Of a stretch of DNA of 64,000 nt, positions 10,459 through 21,599 are shown one piece after another. The position numbers were made by a program, and so were the translations under genes. Below the pieces are notes generated by a model, which worked only from the letters and a program-made list of their open reading frames with translations, was not told where the DNA came from and did no database searches. The stretch's first letter is position 1; each line of letters begins with the position of its first letter. This DNA is from Heligmosomoides polygyrus polygyrus (taxonomy: Eukaryota; Nematoda; Chromadorea; Rhabditida; Heligmosomidae), in contig OX377202.1 in NCBI GenBank assembly GCA_947396885.1, positions 8,928,001 through 8,992,000 of the forward strand, written 5' to 3'.

Positions 10459-10665
10459 ATGACTGGTCTAGCGAGAATCTCTCCTCACGAAGTACTAGCA
10501 ATGTATTGTTTTGTCGGCGCTAAGGGGCTGGTGCCCGAAAATAGGCGTTTAATGTGCATGCGACACGCGAAGCGATGTAATTATAAGCTCACATATCGAT
10601 CGCGCGACGCAAGTAATCGATATGGCATGTGTTATACTTTGCGACACGTCTGCAACAATCTGTCT
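10459..10665 (+). pseudogene. possible zinc-ribbon transposase N-terminus
   Basis: A 75-codon frame contains LVPENRRLMC, then C-x6-C-like spacing and an R-C-N-Y-K-L-T-Y-R-S-R-D stretch followed by CNN. The layout (short helix, LV...C, basic RM/L block, aromatic, C..CN) resembles the N-terminal zinc ribbon of ISXO2/Merlin-type transposases. That assignment comes from memory of the pattern and is weak. Homology ends near 10665, where the Penelope-like sequence begins, as if the retroelement inserted into it. Confidence 0.25.
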
Positions 10666-11864
10666 CCGGCTACTTACCTTTTGTAATATCCAACACTACG
10701 AAACTTAAAGAAAATACATACGTTACTACCGAAGCAAACTGCAATAGCACGAACGTTGTCTACTGCCTCAACTGTTTATGCTGCTGTTTCCAGTACGTAG
10801 GACTCACTACAAGAAAGTTTAAAGACCGTATGAGGAAACATGCTTACCACATCAAAAAACGTGACAATTTCAATTTTTTGTACAACCATTTTAGCAATAT
10901 TTGTAAGTGTGCACATTATTCCTTCTCTATCTTGGACAATCTGCCAAATAATACAGATAAAGCAGTTTTACAAGAAAAAGAGTTCTTCTGGACTAAACTT
11001 TTAATGACTGCCAATCCATTTGGAAACAATGACTGCGTTAAATCGTATGGGAACATATCTAGTATCAATAATCCCCTTACTTACAAACCTAATCATCCAT
11101 ACTTTAACCTCAAAATTACTAAGGGAAGAAATCGTCCGGCGCATAGACCTAAGAAACAAAAAACTCATGTAGATATAGCAAAGCAGGCCCAAGCATTCAT
11201 TAATGTTGTTAGAGATACCTGTAACATTAGTATAATCAGGTGCTGTTTATACAGTCTCAAAAAGAAAGTGATTAATTTCATTATAAAAAACTGTTACGAA
11301 GGTAACCTTTTGGATCAGCTTTGCAAGGAAAAAGCTTTTATGCTGCTTTGCTTGTTGTGTAAGTTTCAATTTACTAACACACAGGAACGTAACAGTGTTT
11401 CACAAAATTCTTATTGCAATTTGAAAACTCCCTTCCTACGCAGGTTTTTAGATAATACCAATTTAAATAAGGTGGTAAACTCGAAGAGTATTTTAAACAT
11501 TATTAAATCAAACTCGAAGGTAGGTTTCATCCCCTTCAAAATAATCTTCACTTATAACCCTCCCATTTCAAGAACTATATTCAATTATAATTACACTCTG
11601 AAAAACATTGATGATCGTAAAATTACTACGGTTATGGAAAGTAAATGCATTTGCACTGATCTGTACTTTAAAAACTTCGTGGATCCACACTCAGGACATA
11701 TTGTTACAGGGAATACTAAAGTCATAACTAACCACAGCATAAGAAAATTGCTAAACAAAGGTTGCAAATTCAGACCTACCCCTCAAATCAACAAAGAAGC
11801 TGTCAGACATTGGATACTAAGTAATGTCGAAAGTTATACAACGGTAATACTAAAACAAATATAA
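10629..11864 (+). CDS. GIY-YIG endonuclease ORF of permuted PLE
   Basis: This frame of 411 codons probably starts within the first 20-40 codons. The endonuclease core is at about residues 38-75: VVYCLNCLCC, then YVGLTTRKFKDRMRKH, which matches the GIY-YIG layout (YVG, then R-x3-H). The extra cysteines (C-x2-C-x-C-C) fit a zinc-binding insert. About 300 further residues include conserved-looking blocks such as CICTDLYF, HIVTGNTKVI and LNKGCKFRPTP, which I associate with permuted Penelope elements. It ends at TAA 11862-11864, in the same frame as the RT frame that follows. Similarity to a known group is remembered, not searched. Confidence 0.65.
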   Translation: MLYFATRLQQSVSGYLPFVISNTTKLKENTYVTTEANCNSTNVVYCLNCLCCCFQYVGLTTRKFKDRMRKHAYHIKKRDNFNFLYNHFSNICKCAHYSFSILDNLPNNTDKAVLQEKEFFWTKLLMTANPFGNNDCVKSYGNISSINNPLTYKPNHPYFNLKITKGRNRPAHRPKKQKTHVDIAKQAQAFINVVRDTCNISIIRCCLYSLKKKVINFIIKNCYEGNLLDQLCKEKAFMLLCLLCKFQFTNTQERNSVSQNSYCNLKTPFLRRFLDNTNLNKVVNSKSILNIIKSNSKVGFIPFKIIFTYNPPISRTIFNYNYTLKNIDDRKITTVMESKCICTDLYFKNFVDPHSGHIVTGNTKVITNHSIRKLLNKGCKFRPTPQINKEAVRHWILSNVESYTTVILKQI

Positions 11865-11885
11865 ACTGAAAAACAATGCTAGTAA

Positions 11886-13319
11886 TTTGATTCGTTCCAT
11901 ATCGGAAAAAACTTTAAACACATAATCAAGCCTTTATTTTACAAATCCATTTACCAAACAAACGATAGCGTAGACAATAAAACGTTTCGGGAAATCAGAA
12001 GTCTTCAAAACACCTGGGTTTTTTGCCCTTTAGACAAGGCTTCTAATAATTATGGTATTGTATGCAAAAAGTTTTATCTTCAATGCGTTATGAAAGAAAT
12101 GGGCTTTAGTGTGGTTAATAAAACCATTATGTCTTCATCTACAAATAACACATACACCTTAGTAGACTCTAACACCACTGCAGAAATTATTCAAAAACAC
12201 ATTAAATTCAATACTGTTAATGAACTACAATTGTTGCCGCGAAGTAATATTCCAATAGTTTATGGTATACCTAAACTACACAAAACACCAGTTAAATTCA
12301 GGTTCATAACTGGTGCGGCAGATTGCAGCCTTAAACCACTCTCCGTCTTTCTAGCTAATATTCTTAAGTTTATTAGGAATCATTTTAATAACTACGTCAC
12401 CACCATTAGAACCAGAAATAGAGGGTTTATAGGATATTGGTCTATTCAAAACATTAATATAAGCGAACGGATACAAAATATACGAGGGCACAATATAAAA
12501 GTTTTTTCAGCGGATTTCACCAATATGTTTACTAATTTACCCCACTGCAATATTCTTAACAATATTAGAGAGATACTCAAAATTTGTTTTAGAAATGCTA
12601 ACAAAAACTTCATTGCCAATAATGGTTATAATAAACCCTTCTACAGTAACTCTGTAGGAAATAAAAACTATAAATATTACACTATACACGATATAATTTA
12701 TTTTATAGATTACCTTCTTAGTAACAGTTACTGTAAATTCTCTGACCATTTGTTTATTCAAAAAGTGGGAGTACCGCAGGGTAGTAATGCAAGTCCTCTT
12801 ATGGCTGATCTAACTCTCACATATTTCGAATATGTTTACTCTATTACTCATCCTAATCTCTACTTGTTCATTCCGTTCCGTTACACGGACGACATTTTAG
12901 TTGCCCATAACAGCAGCACTAATGATATTTATAACAAACTTATCAACGTCTATAATAATGTCTTGAACCTAGATATTACTCATGACAACGACTACTCGTG
13001 CAACTATTTAGATATGGAAATAAAGAACTCAGGCAATCGACTAACCACTAAGTTTTATAGTAAGACAGATTCCTTTAATTTTAGTATCAAGAGATTTCCT
13101 CATTTCGATGCCAATCTGTCATCTAATATCAAAAAAGCCACGATCTATGCAGAAATTCTAAGAATTGCACGCACCTGTAGTTTTAAAGATGATTTCGTAA
13201 CTAGACTTTTGCATACTAAAACGCAACTGTTTGAGTCAGGATATGACAGTAACTTTTCAATTGCTCGTTATTTAAATGCATTCATAAAAACAAATTTATC
13301 CAATATAAATACGACCTAG
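11886..13319 (+). CDS. reverse transcriptase ORF of permuted PLE
   Basis: The frame is open from 11886 to TAG 13317-13319 (477 codons). The first ATG at 12090 is too late, because the RT1-like block WVFCPLDKASNNYGIV lies upstream at 12015-12062. Further RT motifs follow in order: IPKLHKTPVKFR, then FSADFTNMFTNLP (first catalytic Asp), VGVPQGSNASP, then RYTDDIL (YxDD box) and YLDMEI. All catalytic aspartates are present. Only three stop codons (11862, 11880, 11883) separate it from the endonuclease frame, which is in phase, so a single EN-RT protein is plausible for the parent element. Confidence 0.8.
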   Translation, partial: FDSFHIGKNFKHIIKPLFYKSIYQTNDSVDNKTFREIRSLQNTWVFCPLDKASNNYGIVCKKFYLQCVMKEMGFSVVNKTIMSSSTNNTYTLVDSNTTAEIIQKHIKFNTVNELQLLPRSNIPIVYGIPKLHKTPVKFRFITGAADCSLKPLSVFLANILKFIRNHFNNYVTTIRTRNRGFIGYWSIQNINISERIQNIRGHNIKVFSADFTNMFTNLPHCNILNNIREILKICFRNANKNFIANNGYNKPFYSNSVGNKNYKYYTIHDIIYFIDYLLSNSYCKFSDHLFIQKVGVPQGSNASPLMADLTLTYFEYVYSITHPNLYLFIPFRYTDDILVAHNSSTNDIYNKLINVYNNVLNLDITHDNDYSCNYLDMEIKNSGNRLTTKFYSKTDSFNFSIKRFPHFDANLSSNIKKATIYAEILRIARTCSFKDDFVTRLLHTKTQLFESGYDSNFSIARYLNAFIKTNLSNINTT

Positions 13320-13867
13320 GTCACTCTAAAATTCAAATAATGGACTCGTTATGTAAGTGCTTTGATTAGTGTTGTTTCCAGCGGTTCACTAATTTTATCA
13401 CGTCTTAAAGTCCTAGTACATAAGCTATAAAAACATACTCCCTAACTTATTGGGCTCGTGGTGGTGGACTGGAGGGCGTTTGGTGGTTCGGTGTGAGGGT
13501 CTACCTCATCATTATTTCCTCCTTCACCTTTACTAACTCCTTCCCTAACAACCATTCCCCCTTTTCAACTAATCCAGTCCCTTCCCCGTGGTGGATTTTC
13601 TCGTTGAGCCACGTTGCGCTCTCCGTGCCACTGCTGCGAGTTGCTCTATCTATTCTAATTTACTGCTACCCTTCTTACATCTCCTTAACACCTTTCATTC
13701 AAGGTTTATTCTTTTCTGGTGGTATCCTTATAGCGTTAATTATCTATAACATCTAAAACTTGCTTCTTTACGTTCAATTGTTGCTCGCCAAGTCCAACTT
13801 CAACAGGAGGAGCTCAGGTTAGTTTAAGCAGCAACTCCTTCTTCCTTCCCCTCGCTTACTGACGAGC

Positions 13868-13970
13868 ACAGGGGAAGGATACTCTGTCCGTTTGGTTTTC
13901 GTCTAAGGGCCCGTGCGAAACGAAAACCAAACTAATTCTTTGTTTTTCATACTTTCATAATTAAATTATC
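13868..13970 (+). repeat. 3'-terminal hairpin region of PLE
   Basis: TTTGGTTTTCGT (13891-13902) pairs perfectly with ACGAAAACCAAA (13920-13931) around a 17-base loop. The block is repeated at 4342-4439 with the stem nearly conserved. Position and recurrence suggest a structured 3' end used in retrotransposition. That role is inferred. Confidence 0.5.
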
Positions 13971-14042
13971 ACAATTATATGGCTTTACTTATTTATCATT
14001 GGTACTCCCACTGTAGTATGAGATGAGGTGCGAGTAGCGTTT

Positions 14043-15063
14043 TCAGAGGACGGCGTTCACAATGGTGAGGCTATGCGATTGCACATACTCAAGAATACTC
14101 TCACCATCGGTTTTACGAGACCCGTATCCGAAGCCACCATGGCAGCTGTACCCGTCTTTCGTAGCACCTACGTGCCCATTGAGGTCACCAGCGACTATGA
14201 TGACATCTTGCGGCGGTACCTCTGCTGTCTTCTCATCAAGCAAGTTCCAGAACTCATCCTTGGCATAATCGGAGCAGCCAGTCTGCGGAGCATACGCAGA
14301 GAAGAAGTGATAGTGTCTCTCCTTAGCGGCGACAACGATCTTCATCAATCTATCGTCTCGACGTCACCAATGGAGTCACGAACTCATTTGGAGATGATTA
14401 TTTCGACACCACAAGTGGTCCTGGGACTTCCACACAGAATTGCCTTCAAGCCACGTCTTATGTCCTTTGACTTGCGGCAGGACCACCTCGTCTTCTGCAC
14501 CCCACAGAAATCAACTCTTTTTCGCTCCAGTGCTTCTATCAACTCGCACGAGCGGCCCGTCAACGTACTCACATTCAGCGTAGCAAGCGGTCCTGCTTAC
14601 GTTACGGGACTTCCGGACTAGCTCAGTCGCCCCCCGATGCCGTACTCGCATCAGGGACCCTCGCATACTTCTCACACTCGCCGGGCTCTGCGAGTGCGTT
14701 CGGCTCCCGCGGACGCCGTAGCACTATCTCGATACTCATGTAACGTCATCAACCATGTGATGAGACATGGGTCTTCGTAGGCCGGCCTGTCACAAGGGCC
14801 TGTTGCCTGTAATCGAGTGTCCGTGTCCGTGTTCGGCTTAGCTCGCAGAGCAGGCTGTTTCCAGTGGCACTACGTGGAGGAACGGACATCGCCACCAGGT
14901 TGGCAGCGGTGGTAATGATGAGAAACATCAAATTGCTACAGCATTTGCGGCGCCGTTTGCCGCCAGCGGCAAGCTCTGCGGCTCTGCTCTGTGCACAAAG
15001 ATAGGGCCGCTGTCGCACAACAAAAGTGTGGAGCATTTGCCAATCACAGTAGACCAGTGTCAT
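14043..15063 (-). pseudogene. 5' part of an RTE-type non-LTR retrotransposon
   Basis: The minus strand encodes an APE-type endonuclease in pieces. 14572-14384 gives MSTLTGRSCELIEAL and VDFCGVQKTRW (the Q-x-T/E motif region). After a frameshift, 14348-14043 gives YHFFSAYAPQTGCSD and VIIVAGDLNGHVG, the catalytic GDLN block. The leader-like frame 15063-14749 belongs to the same element as I remember it. The reverse transcriptase is missing, since the sequence stops near 14043. This is unusual because non-LTR elements normally lose the 5' end. Family similarity is from recall. Confidence 0.65.
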
Positions 15064-15334
15064 CGCTATGGAATCTACTACCCCAGGCGTTCTTAACTGT
15101 ATTTTGAGGTTCGATGCACCGGCACTGTTGATCCCTATGATGGATAGGTTTAGATTGAGAGTGGAGGTTGCTTTGCGTTTGTCTGAACTGTAATGGAAGA
15201 TTCCCTTCTTACAGATTGGCAGTAGAGACCCTTTCGAAGCTCTCTTGTAGCCGTATTCATGAAGCGGCCACGTTCACTCCTCTAGTCTATTGTTTGATGT
15301 TGTAAACATCATATTGCTTCTATTTTTGCTGCCC

Positions 15335-15630
15335 ATAGCTGGATCCGAACCAGGAACCCCGAGTTTGGGGTGCTGCCGGAGGCCTAACGCTCCTCATTAT
15401 ACCTACTTCAACATAAGACACTAGTTTCCAGCAACCAAAGGTTGTTCTCCGTACCAGATACACATGTAGAATACCCAATTCAAGGTCTTTGGTCAAGGTC
15501 TCACAAAGACTACAAACCTTCGATCCCGACTGGATCGACGGTTTTCTATCAGACTTGTCTTGGAAGGATCAACCTTGGCTTGTCTATCGGTTGGCAACCG
15601 CAAACTATTGTAGAGACTAAAAACACATAG
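15335..15630. repeat. tRNA-like SINE pieces
   Basis: 15340-15405 on the minus strand has a B-box-like GGTTCCTGGTTCGGATCC. 15535-15630 on the plus strand matches the body of family S1 (CTTGTCTTGGAAGGATC, then GGTTGGCAACCGCAAAC). Another tRNA-like minus-strand head with a degraded B box lies near 15760-15830. All are decayed. Confidence 0.4.
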
Positions 15631-16065
15631 ACCTTAACGGTCTCCCGAAGGAATAGAATGCAGCGCAAATCACAAACCCTGGTCTACTGTCACCGCATGC
15701 ACCCTTCGCATGGACATGAGGTCTGCAAAAGTGCAAAAAAAAACAAGTGCCACACAGGATCCAAACCATTGATCCTTCGCTCGTGGGTCCGCTACGCTAT
15801 CCCCTCGGCCAACCGGTCGACGTGCGGGTTTCGAGATAACAATAAACTCGAGAGTGATAACCAGCCCTCTTAATTGCACCACCATTCCACTTCAATGGTG
15901 CAGCTTCCACGAGCCGTAACTCTGCTCAACGTCGTACTCGGGTCCAGATACTCGCATTCCGTTACTTCCGAAAGGGGGGGGGGGCGATTCTGCCCACATG
16001 CATCGCATTAGTGGTTCAGACCAACGTTCTAGTTAGTTCCCTGCCAGACGTGTTAGCTTCATTTA

Positions 16066-19000
16066 CAATACCGCTCCTGTCTTTTGGTTTTTGGGCGGAA
16101 TAGACGGAAAAAACCGCCGTTTCCGCCCAAAAACCGCTAATCGCCGCTCTTCCATAACGCACTTCAAAATATTTTGATCAGGAAATAATTGCTACCATTC
16201 GAATCCACTCTGGATGATCTATCCAATGATGTAGGTAACATTCAGTGGTTCCTAAAAAATTTGGTTGATTTGGTGACCTATACAGTCTCGACGGCGGCAA
16301 TCTCCCTTCATCGCTCGAGATAATTGCTCCCACTGGGAATATCTTCCGAGATGGTCAGAATAAGCAGCTTTTTAGGTAAATTTCTTGCCTTCTGCCTGTG
16401 GTACACTTCGCACGGTTCACTTTTGAATAGATGGTAAGAAATTGTGGTCATTTTGATCTACTTTTTGATAGCATTTTTCTCATCTAGGCCTCATCTTTTT
16501 GAAAATTATCCGATTTCACGGAATCCCACTTGGTTTGGCTTCTTTCGTGAAGACTGAAAGCTAGCTGTTGAACTGAACTAAGGGTAATTCGCAATATATC
16601 TTAGAAAAAGCGACTACAGTGAAGCGGTTCAAATACTATCAGTTGCCAAAACCATCTACATAGCCAATTGTTGGTGAGAGATAAGATTTTTCCCAATTTC
16701 AGTGGATGTTGGAAACCTCGCCCTTAAGAAGGCGGACCGCAGAATGAGAGGATCACGAAGCTGCTGTCACCTTCAACCTGTGTTCTCCTTGGCTTGGTGG
16801 TGGGGTTGTAACACAAGTATACAAGCAGCCAAACTCCGAGAAAGCGTAAAATGGCTGTAGCACAATATCGGCTAAAAAAGTTGTTTCAAAATGGAAAACG
16901 TTTAGAACCAATGATTTTTCTAGTGAATTCTGAGTCGAACAATGTTAATTTGTATACTTTTCGCTCACTTTAACCATTTTCTGAGTTTCTGTGTTTGCCG
17001 CCTGTCTGTGGAGCGGGTCTGAGCCATGATTAGGGCGACCGCCACTCTACAGTGTAGTGACCTCACGTGACCCCCTTGATGTCTAACATCGCCCTGTAGA
17101 CATCTTACCGCCTCCGAAGGACTATCGTATACCGGCTCCTTATTCACTTTCTACAGACAGGAACACGGCATCTCCATATGGTGCCCATATTTTTTCTTAA
17201 AAGCTTCGCATTACTTCAAATATTATAAGAGTTTAACTTGGCGTCATTGGATATCAAAGGAGTCTCGGAGGTTTACCACATCTATGTACAGTGGCAGTTG
17301 CCACGCATTTTCCCTCTACCGGATGTCGTGGAAGCAATTTGAAAGGTTCTCGTAAGCTTCGTCGTGCCTCAGTGTTTGGCGCTGCCAACATTCTCCCTTT
17401 ATTGAACGCGCTTGTACTTTTAAACTAAACTTTTTTATTAGTTTCTGGCACAAGGCTTGTCTGAGAAGGATAAAACGTTGACGTGTTCATTGGCTGGCCA
17501 CCGTAAGTCATTGTATAGGCCAAATACGCATTCAAATTATCTCCATAATACCCCGTAGAAGTAGAATACGTGTGGCGTCACAAAAAGAATTGATTAACTC
17601 CGTTCCTCATCCTTTATCCCTTGTTTTGTTAGTTATGGTTGCATGATAACAGAAAGGAGATGGTATATGGCATATTGCGAAGAGATCTCATGATATTTCT
17701 CACTTTTCTAACAATTTTACTACACACTTAATTTTTTTTAAAATTTTACTTAATTTTACTACAGATGAAAGATCTCCATATTTTCTCAGGTTACCGGTGT
17801 GGTTTTAGCTCTCAGAAAGGTATGGAACTTCAACTAGCCAGTTTCCCATGCATGCACCTTGCTCGTACATTATCGATTGCATCTACAACAGAAACCTTGA
17901 ATGAGCGCGTGGCTCAATCCTGGCATTTCATTCCACATGCATCCATTTTCTAGCATTTACTTTTGTTGCTTGTAGTTATAAGTATGCCTGGAGGAAATAG
18001 AAAACCAGTTCATCTTGAACTCAAACTTGAGTAAAGTGTTGATTTATTTTGAATGGCATTCATGTCATCTGCATCTCCAATCGAGGCTCTTGGATCGGAA
18101 ATCTTGCCCAATTTATTGGGAAACTAATTGATTAGTTTAAAAATGAAAGCATGTTCAATAAAAGAAGAAGGTGAGCTGCGATCAAACCTTGTTTGAGGTA
18201 CGCTACCGTCTCTATAATACTTCTGTGTTCACTATTGCGCCGCTCCACGCGAGGTGTGAATACGCTGGTTAGGCGATATACGGTGTCGTCAGAGGGCACG
18301 AAGGTCAGATAGGCGGACCGGCTCTCCGGAAACAATCTGCGGCCCTATCTACATGCCTGGACATTTGATAAAACGGTTTAAACATATGGAAAATTGGAGC
18401 TGAGACATCGTTCACCCCATAATTAAGCGGTGAGCAATCTCGTAGGCAATTTCGGCATTTTAAAGTGATTTTTTAATGATCCTCAGCTGGCATTTGCAGC
18501 AAGTGTGATGCAATACCTATGCATTATAATCTCTAGTATTTTACTAAAAATTATGAGGCTGATCGAAACCTCACACGTGGAAGACGGCAAACGGTTTTCT
18601 TACAGCTCTGAGTCACTGAGTTTCCGTGTTCAAAGAAGTCATTCGGAGGTCATCTAAAGCATAGAAAAAATGTGCGGATTACTGCCAAGAAATGTCTTCC
18701 AGATAACTTTGGCAGCACGCAATTGCTGAAGATTTTCAGAATGGAGGTGCTCCCTTTGTACCGTGATTCCAATTTGAATGTTTAGCCTGATGGAAAAGTA
18801 AAATATCTCCAATTCCAAAATTAGGGCCCTTCAAAGTCGAGAAAATCAATAAATTTGATGGCACTCGGGTGGCGAATCGTTTAAATAATTATGCCACTGT
18901 GACTGCCCAAAATTAGAGCATACAAAAATTAAAGTGGTACTGAATGTAAACTAGACAATAGACACGAAATTGAATCGAATTTTCTTACACTTCAGCCGAT

Positions 19001-19889
19001 TAGGAGCACATATCCTATGAATGCAATTATCTCAAGCGAGGGAGGGCCGAACAGCGCATAGGTTACCGAATTGATCTTTTCAACACACAGTGCGCGTTCT
19101 CCACCCCATCGGAAGTATAGCTCCATGGAGACTTCCATGATCTAATTTATTTTCCAAATCACTCAGTTTAAAGGGAGCTATGGAAAAGCGGCGGAAAAGG
19201 CGTGTTTTTCGTTTTTCCCGCCCAAACTCCAAAAGTTGCGGCCGGTACTGTACTTCCGCAAAATTCCAGCAACTCTTAACGGTACATCATCGTTGGTTGT
19301 ATGTGTATTGGATAGCTGAATGAAGAGCGCCGACAAATTTCACTCTTTATAAGTAAACATGATCGTCGATAGTGCAATCTTTTTAAATCGCTTTCTTAGT
19401 AGGGGATTTTACCAACGAAGTAAACTGTGCGCTCGAAGTCCTCCCGAAGCCGAGACCAAGTGGAAGTCCGTGAAATCGGAGATTTCCAAAAAAGTGGCGG
19501 TCTAGATGAGGGGAATTTTACCAAGAAGTAGATCAAAATCACCATAATTTTTACCATCTATTAAACAGTGAACCATGCAACAGGCTGAAGACAAGAAATT
19601 TACGTAAAAGCTGCTTATTCTGGCCAGCTGGAGAGATATTCTCTGTGGGAGCAATTATCTCGAACGACGAAGGGAGGTCGCCGCCATCGAGGCCATGTAG
19701 GTCACCGAATCAACTTTTTAAAGAATCATTGAGTGCTACCTACATCATTGGATAGATCATCCAGAGCGGATTCGAATGGTTGCAATTATTTTCTGATCAA
19801 AGTACTATGAAGGGCGTTATGGAAAAACGGCGGAAACGGCGGTTTTTTCCGTCTATTCCGCCCAAAACCAAAAGACAAGAGCGGTATTG
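16066..19889. mobile_element. long-inverted-repeat element FB2, TA duplication
   Basis: A 3824 bp element starts CAATACCGCTC and ends GAGCGGTATTG, flanked by TA (16064-16065 and 19890-19891). The inverted arms are about 450-490 bp (16066-16550 and 19437-19889), roughly 80-85 percent alike by eye. The ends contain a secondary palindrome made of GGCGG, CCGCC and A/T runs. The 2.9 kb between the arms has no long coding frame. A partial SINE (17450-17625) and a second, isolated copy of the right terminus (19180-19253) lie inside. TA duplication suggests Tc1/mariner-type mobilisation of a non-autonomous foldback element. Confidence 0.7.
17450..17625 (+). repeat. SINE-like S1 3' fragment
   Basis: This matches the S1 body and tail: GAGAAGGATAAAACGTTGAC, GGCTGGCCACCGTAAGTCA, CCCGTAGAAGTAGAATACG and CATCCTTTATCCC. 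The tRNA-like head is missing. It is nested in the long-inverted-repeat element. Confidence 0.5.
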
Positions 19890-19942
19890 TAGTGAGCTGT
19901 AGCGTGCACCACAGTCACGTCAATTCGCTCAAACGATGGATA

Positions 19943-21133
19943 TAGAGGGTGGTTCCTAATTATTTGCGCGTAGTTTATTATTATTAACTTCAAGAAAAGC
20001 AACACTTAGACACTCTGATACAACTTTTATATAGAGCAATGCCTAACAGTCATTCACTCGAGAAGATGTTCGACATGAGCTCCTTTCGCAGCAATACAGG
20101 CCTTCAGTCTCTTCTCCAGTGGCATCACTGTGGGCCGCAGGAAAGCGACGTCGATATCTCCCACGCCTTCTGAAGTGAAGCTTTGAGAGCGTTCAGAATT
20201 TGGTGACTCTTCGAGGAGACCTTCTGCTGCAAGTAGCCCCTTACAGCGAAATCCATCGGGCCCAGTCCTGTTCTGTTATACCACGCATTGACCACTGACA
20301 AAATTTTCAGCAACCCAGGGGAGAAGAACATCGCGCAGGATCTTTGCTTGGTAGACTTCAGCGTTGATTTTCACTGAACGGTCGACGAAAACCAGAGGTG
20401 TCTTCTTGTCCAGGGTAAGGCCAGCCCATACCATTACAGATTTCGGAAAAAGAGTCCTGTTGAGAACACGACGTTGGGAAGACCTGTTTCTGGATGGAGG
20501 CAGCAACTGACGCTGATTCTATGAGTTATGTGCCACTTTAATGATAAAAATCTTCTCGTCCGTCCAGATGACGTTTGACAAGCGGCCCTGCTAGCTTTAG
20601 CAACAACTTTCATTTTTCCAATCTACATAATCTGCATGGCGGCTTCCGTAAGGGCTAGCCCGCGATAAAGACGATAACCCAAGATCCTGTTTGACGACCT
20701 TCTGTATTGTTCTGCGGGAAACCCCAAGGTCTACGGCCATCCGATTCATGCTAACTCCATTGTTCCGGTCGATTCTCCTTTTTGATGACCTTTCGAAGGC
20801 GGAGAGTGTTCACAGTACGTGGCCTGCCAGATCTCTTCCTCGGTTCGACCGTTCCTTCCTCTCTGTACTGTTTCACAATGTGTTGGACTGTTCTGGCAGA
20901 AATTTGAAGTCGTCGAGCGATCTCTGCTGCAGAATGTCCTTCATCGGCGAGATGAGCGATGATGGAACGATGTGGTGAAGCTTTCATTGTCGAGGGTATA
21001 GAGTGTGTTACCTTGCTTGGTTTTTGAACATACTTCCCCCATTCTAGAAAAATCCTAATAATTGATCTCCCTCCATTTTCAAAAATACAGTAGCGGTTTG
21101 AATTTCGCGCAAATATTTAGGAGCCTCCCTGTA
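19943..21133 (-). mobile_element. Tc1/mariner element, deleted copy
   Basis: The inverted ends GAGGGTGGTTCCTAATTATT and the inverse of CAGGGAGGCTCCTAAATATT are flanked by TA. The minus strand encodes broken transposase. 20987-20751 has helix-turn-helix residues (HLADEGHSAAEIARRL, then GRPRTVNTLRLRK). 20506-20276 and 20331-20125 carry later parts. Compared with the copy at 59031-60332, roughly 90 bases between the second and third catalytic aspartates are gone and frames are shifted, so it cannot make an active enzyme. Confidence 0.85.
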
Positions 21134-21599
21134 TTCACGAGTGGATAATTTCGATTCATATCGATCGGCCAATCGATCCTAATTTCAAGCGACTGTGGCT
21201 ACAGATATCTAGCACCTAATCCCAGATATTGATAATATCGATCGATATTGTTTGGTGAATTGTTTCGCTTAGCCGTTGTGAAGTCGTTGAAGCTCACTAC
21301 AGTTGCGTGGCTCCCATTTTCTTCAGTCACCAGAACCAAAAATCGACAAATCGACAATATCGATCCATATCGAAAGCGCTGCGCTGAGGCAGCTAGTCAC
21401 TCACTTATTGCATAGTGTTCTCATTGTTTGTAGAGACTTTGACTGCCTGTCAATGTCCTTTACACATGCGCAAATAGTTGCGGGACTTGATCAACTACAG
21501 CTGGCAGAATTTCTAGCCGCTTGCCCGCAGTTCATTTCGCATCAAATCAACTATTTATTTCAGGAAGACGTTCCCACTTGTCTTTAAAATCCTATATGC

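Larger units (their letters stand above)
10629..13970 (+). mobile_element. Penelope-like retroelement, EN before RT
   Basis: Two collinear frames in the same phase encode a GIY-YIG endonuclease region (10629-11864) and a reverse transcriptase (11886-13319). They are followed by a long AT-rich 3' region ending at a hairpin (13891-13931). Canonical Penelope elements place GIY-YIG after the RT. N-terminal placement is the permuted arrangement described for the Naiad/Chlamys groups. The left end is not defined precisely, with homology probably starting near 10665. I found no terminal repeat pair. A solo copy of the 3' end lies at 4342-4439. Confidence 0.7.

Noticed and set aside
13891..13931. Possible hammerhead ribozyme at the 3' end of the Penelope-like element
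   Set aside because: The stem, GTC and CGAAAC are placed as in a hammerhead, but the CTGATGA core and stems I and II are missing between them in both copies.
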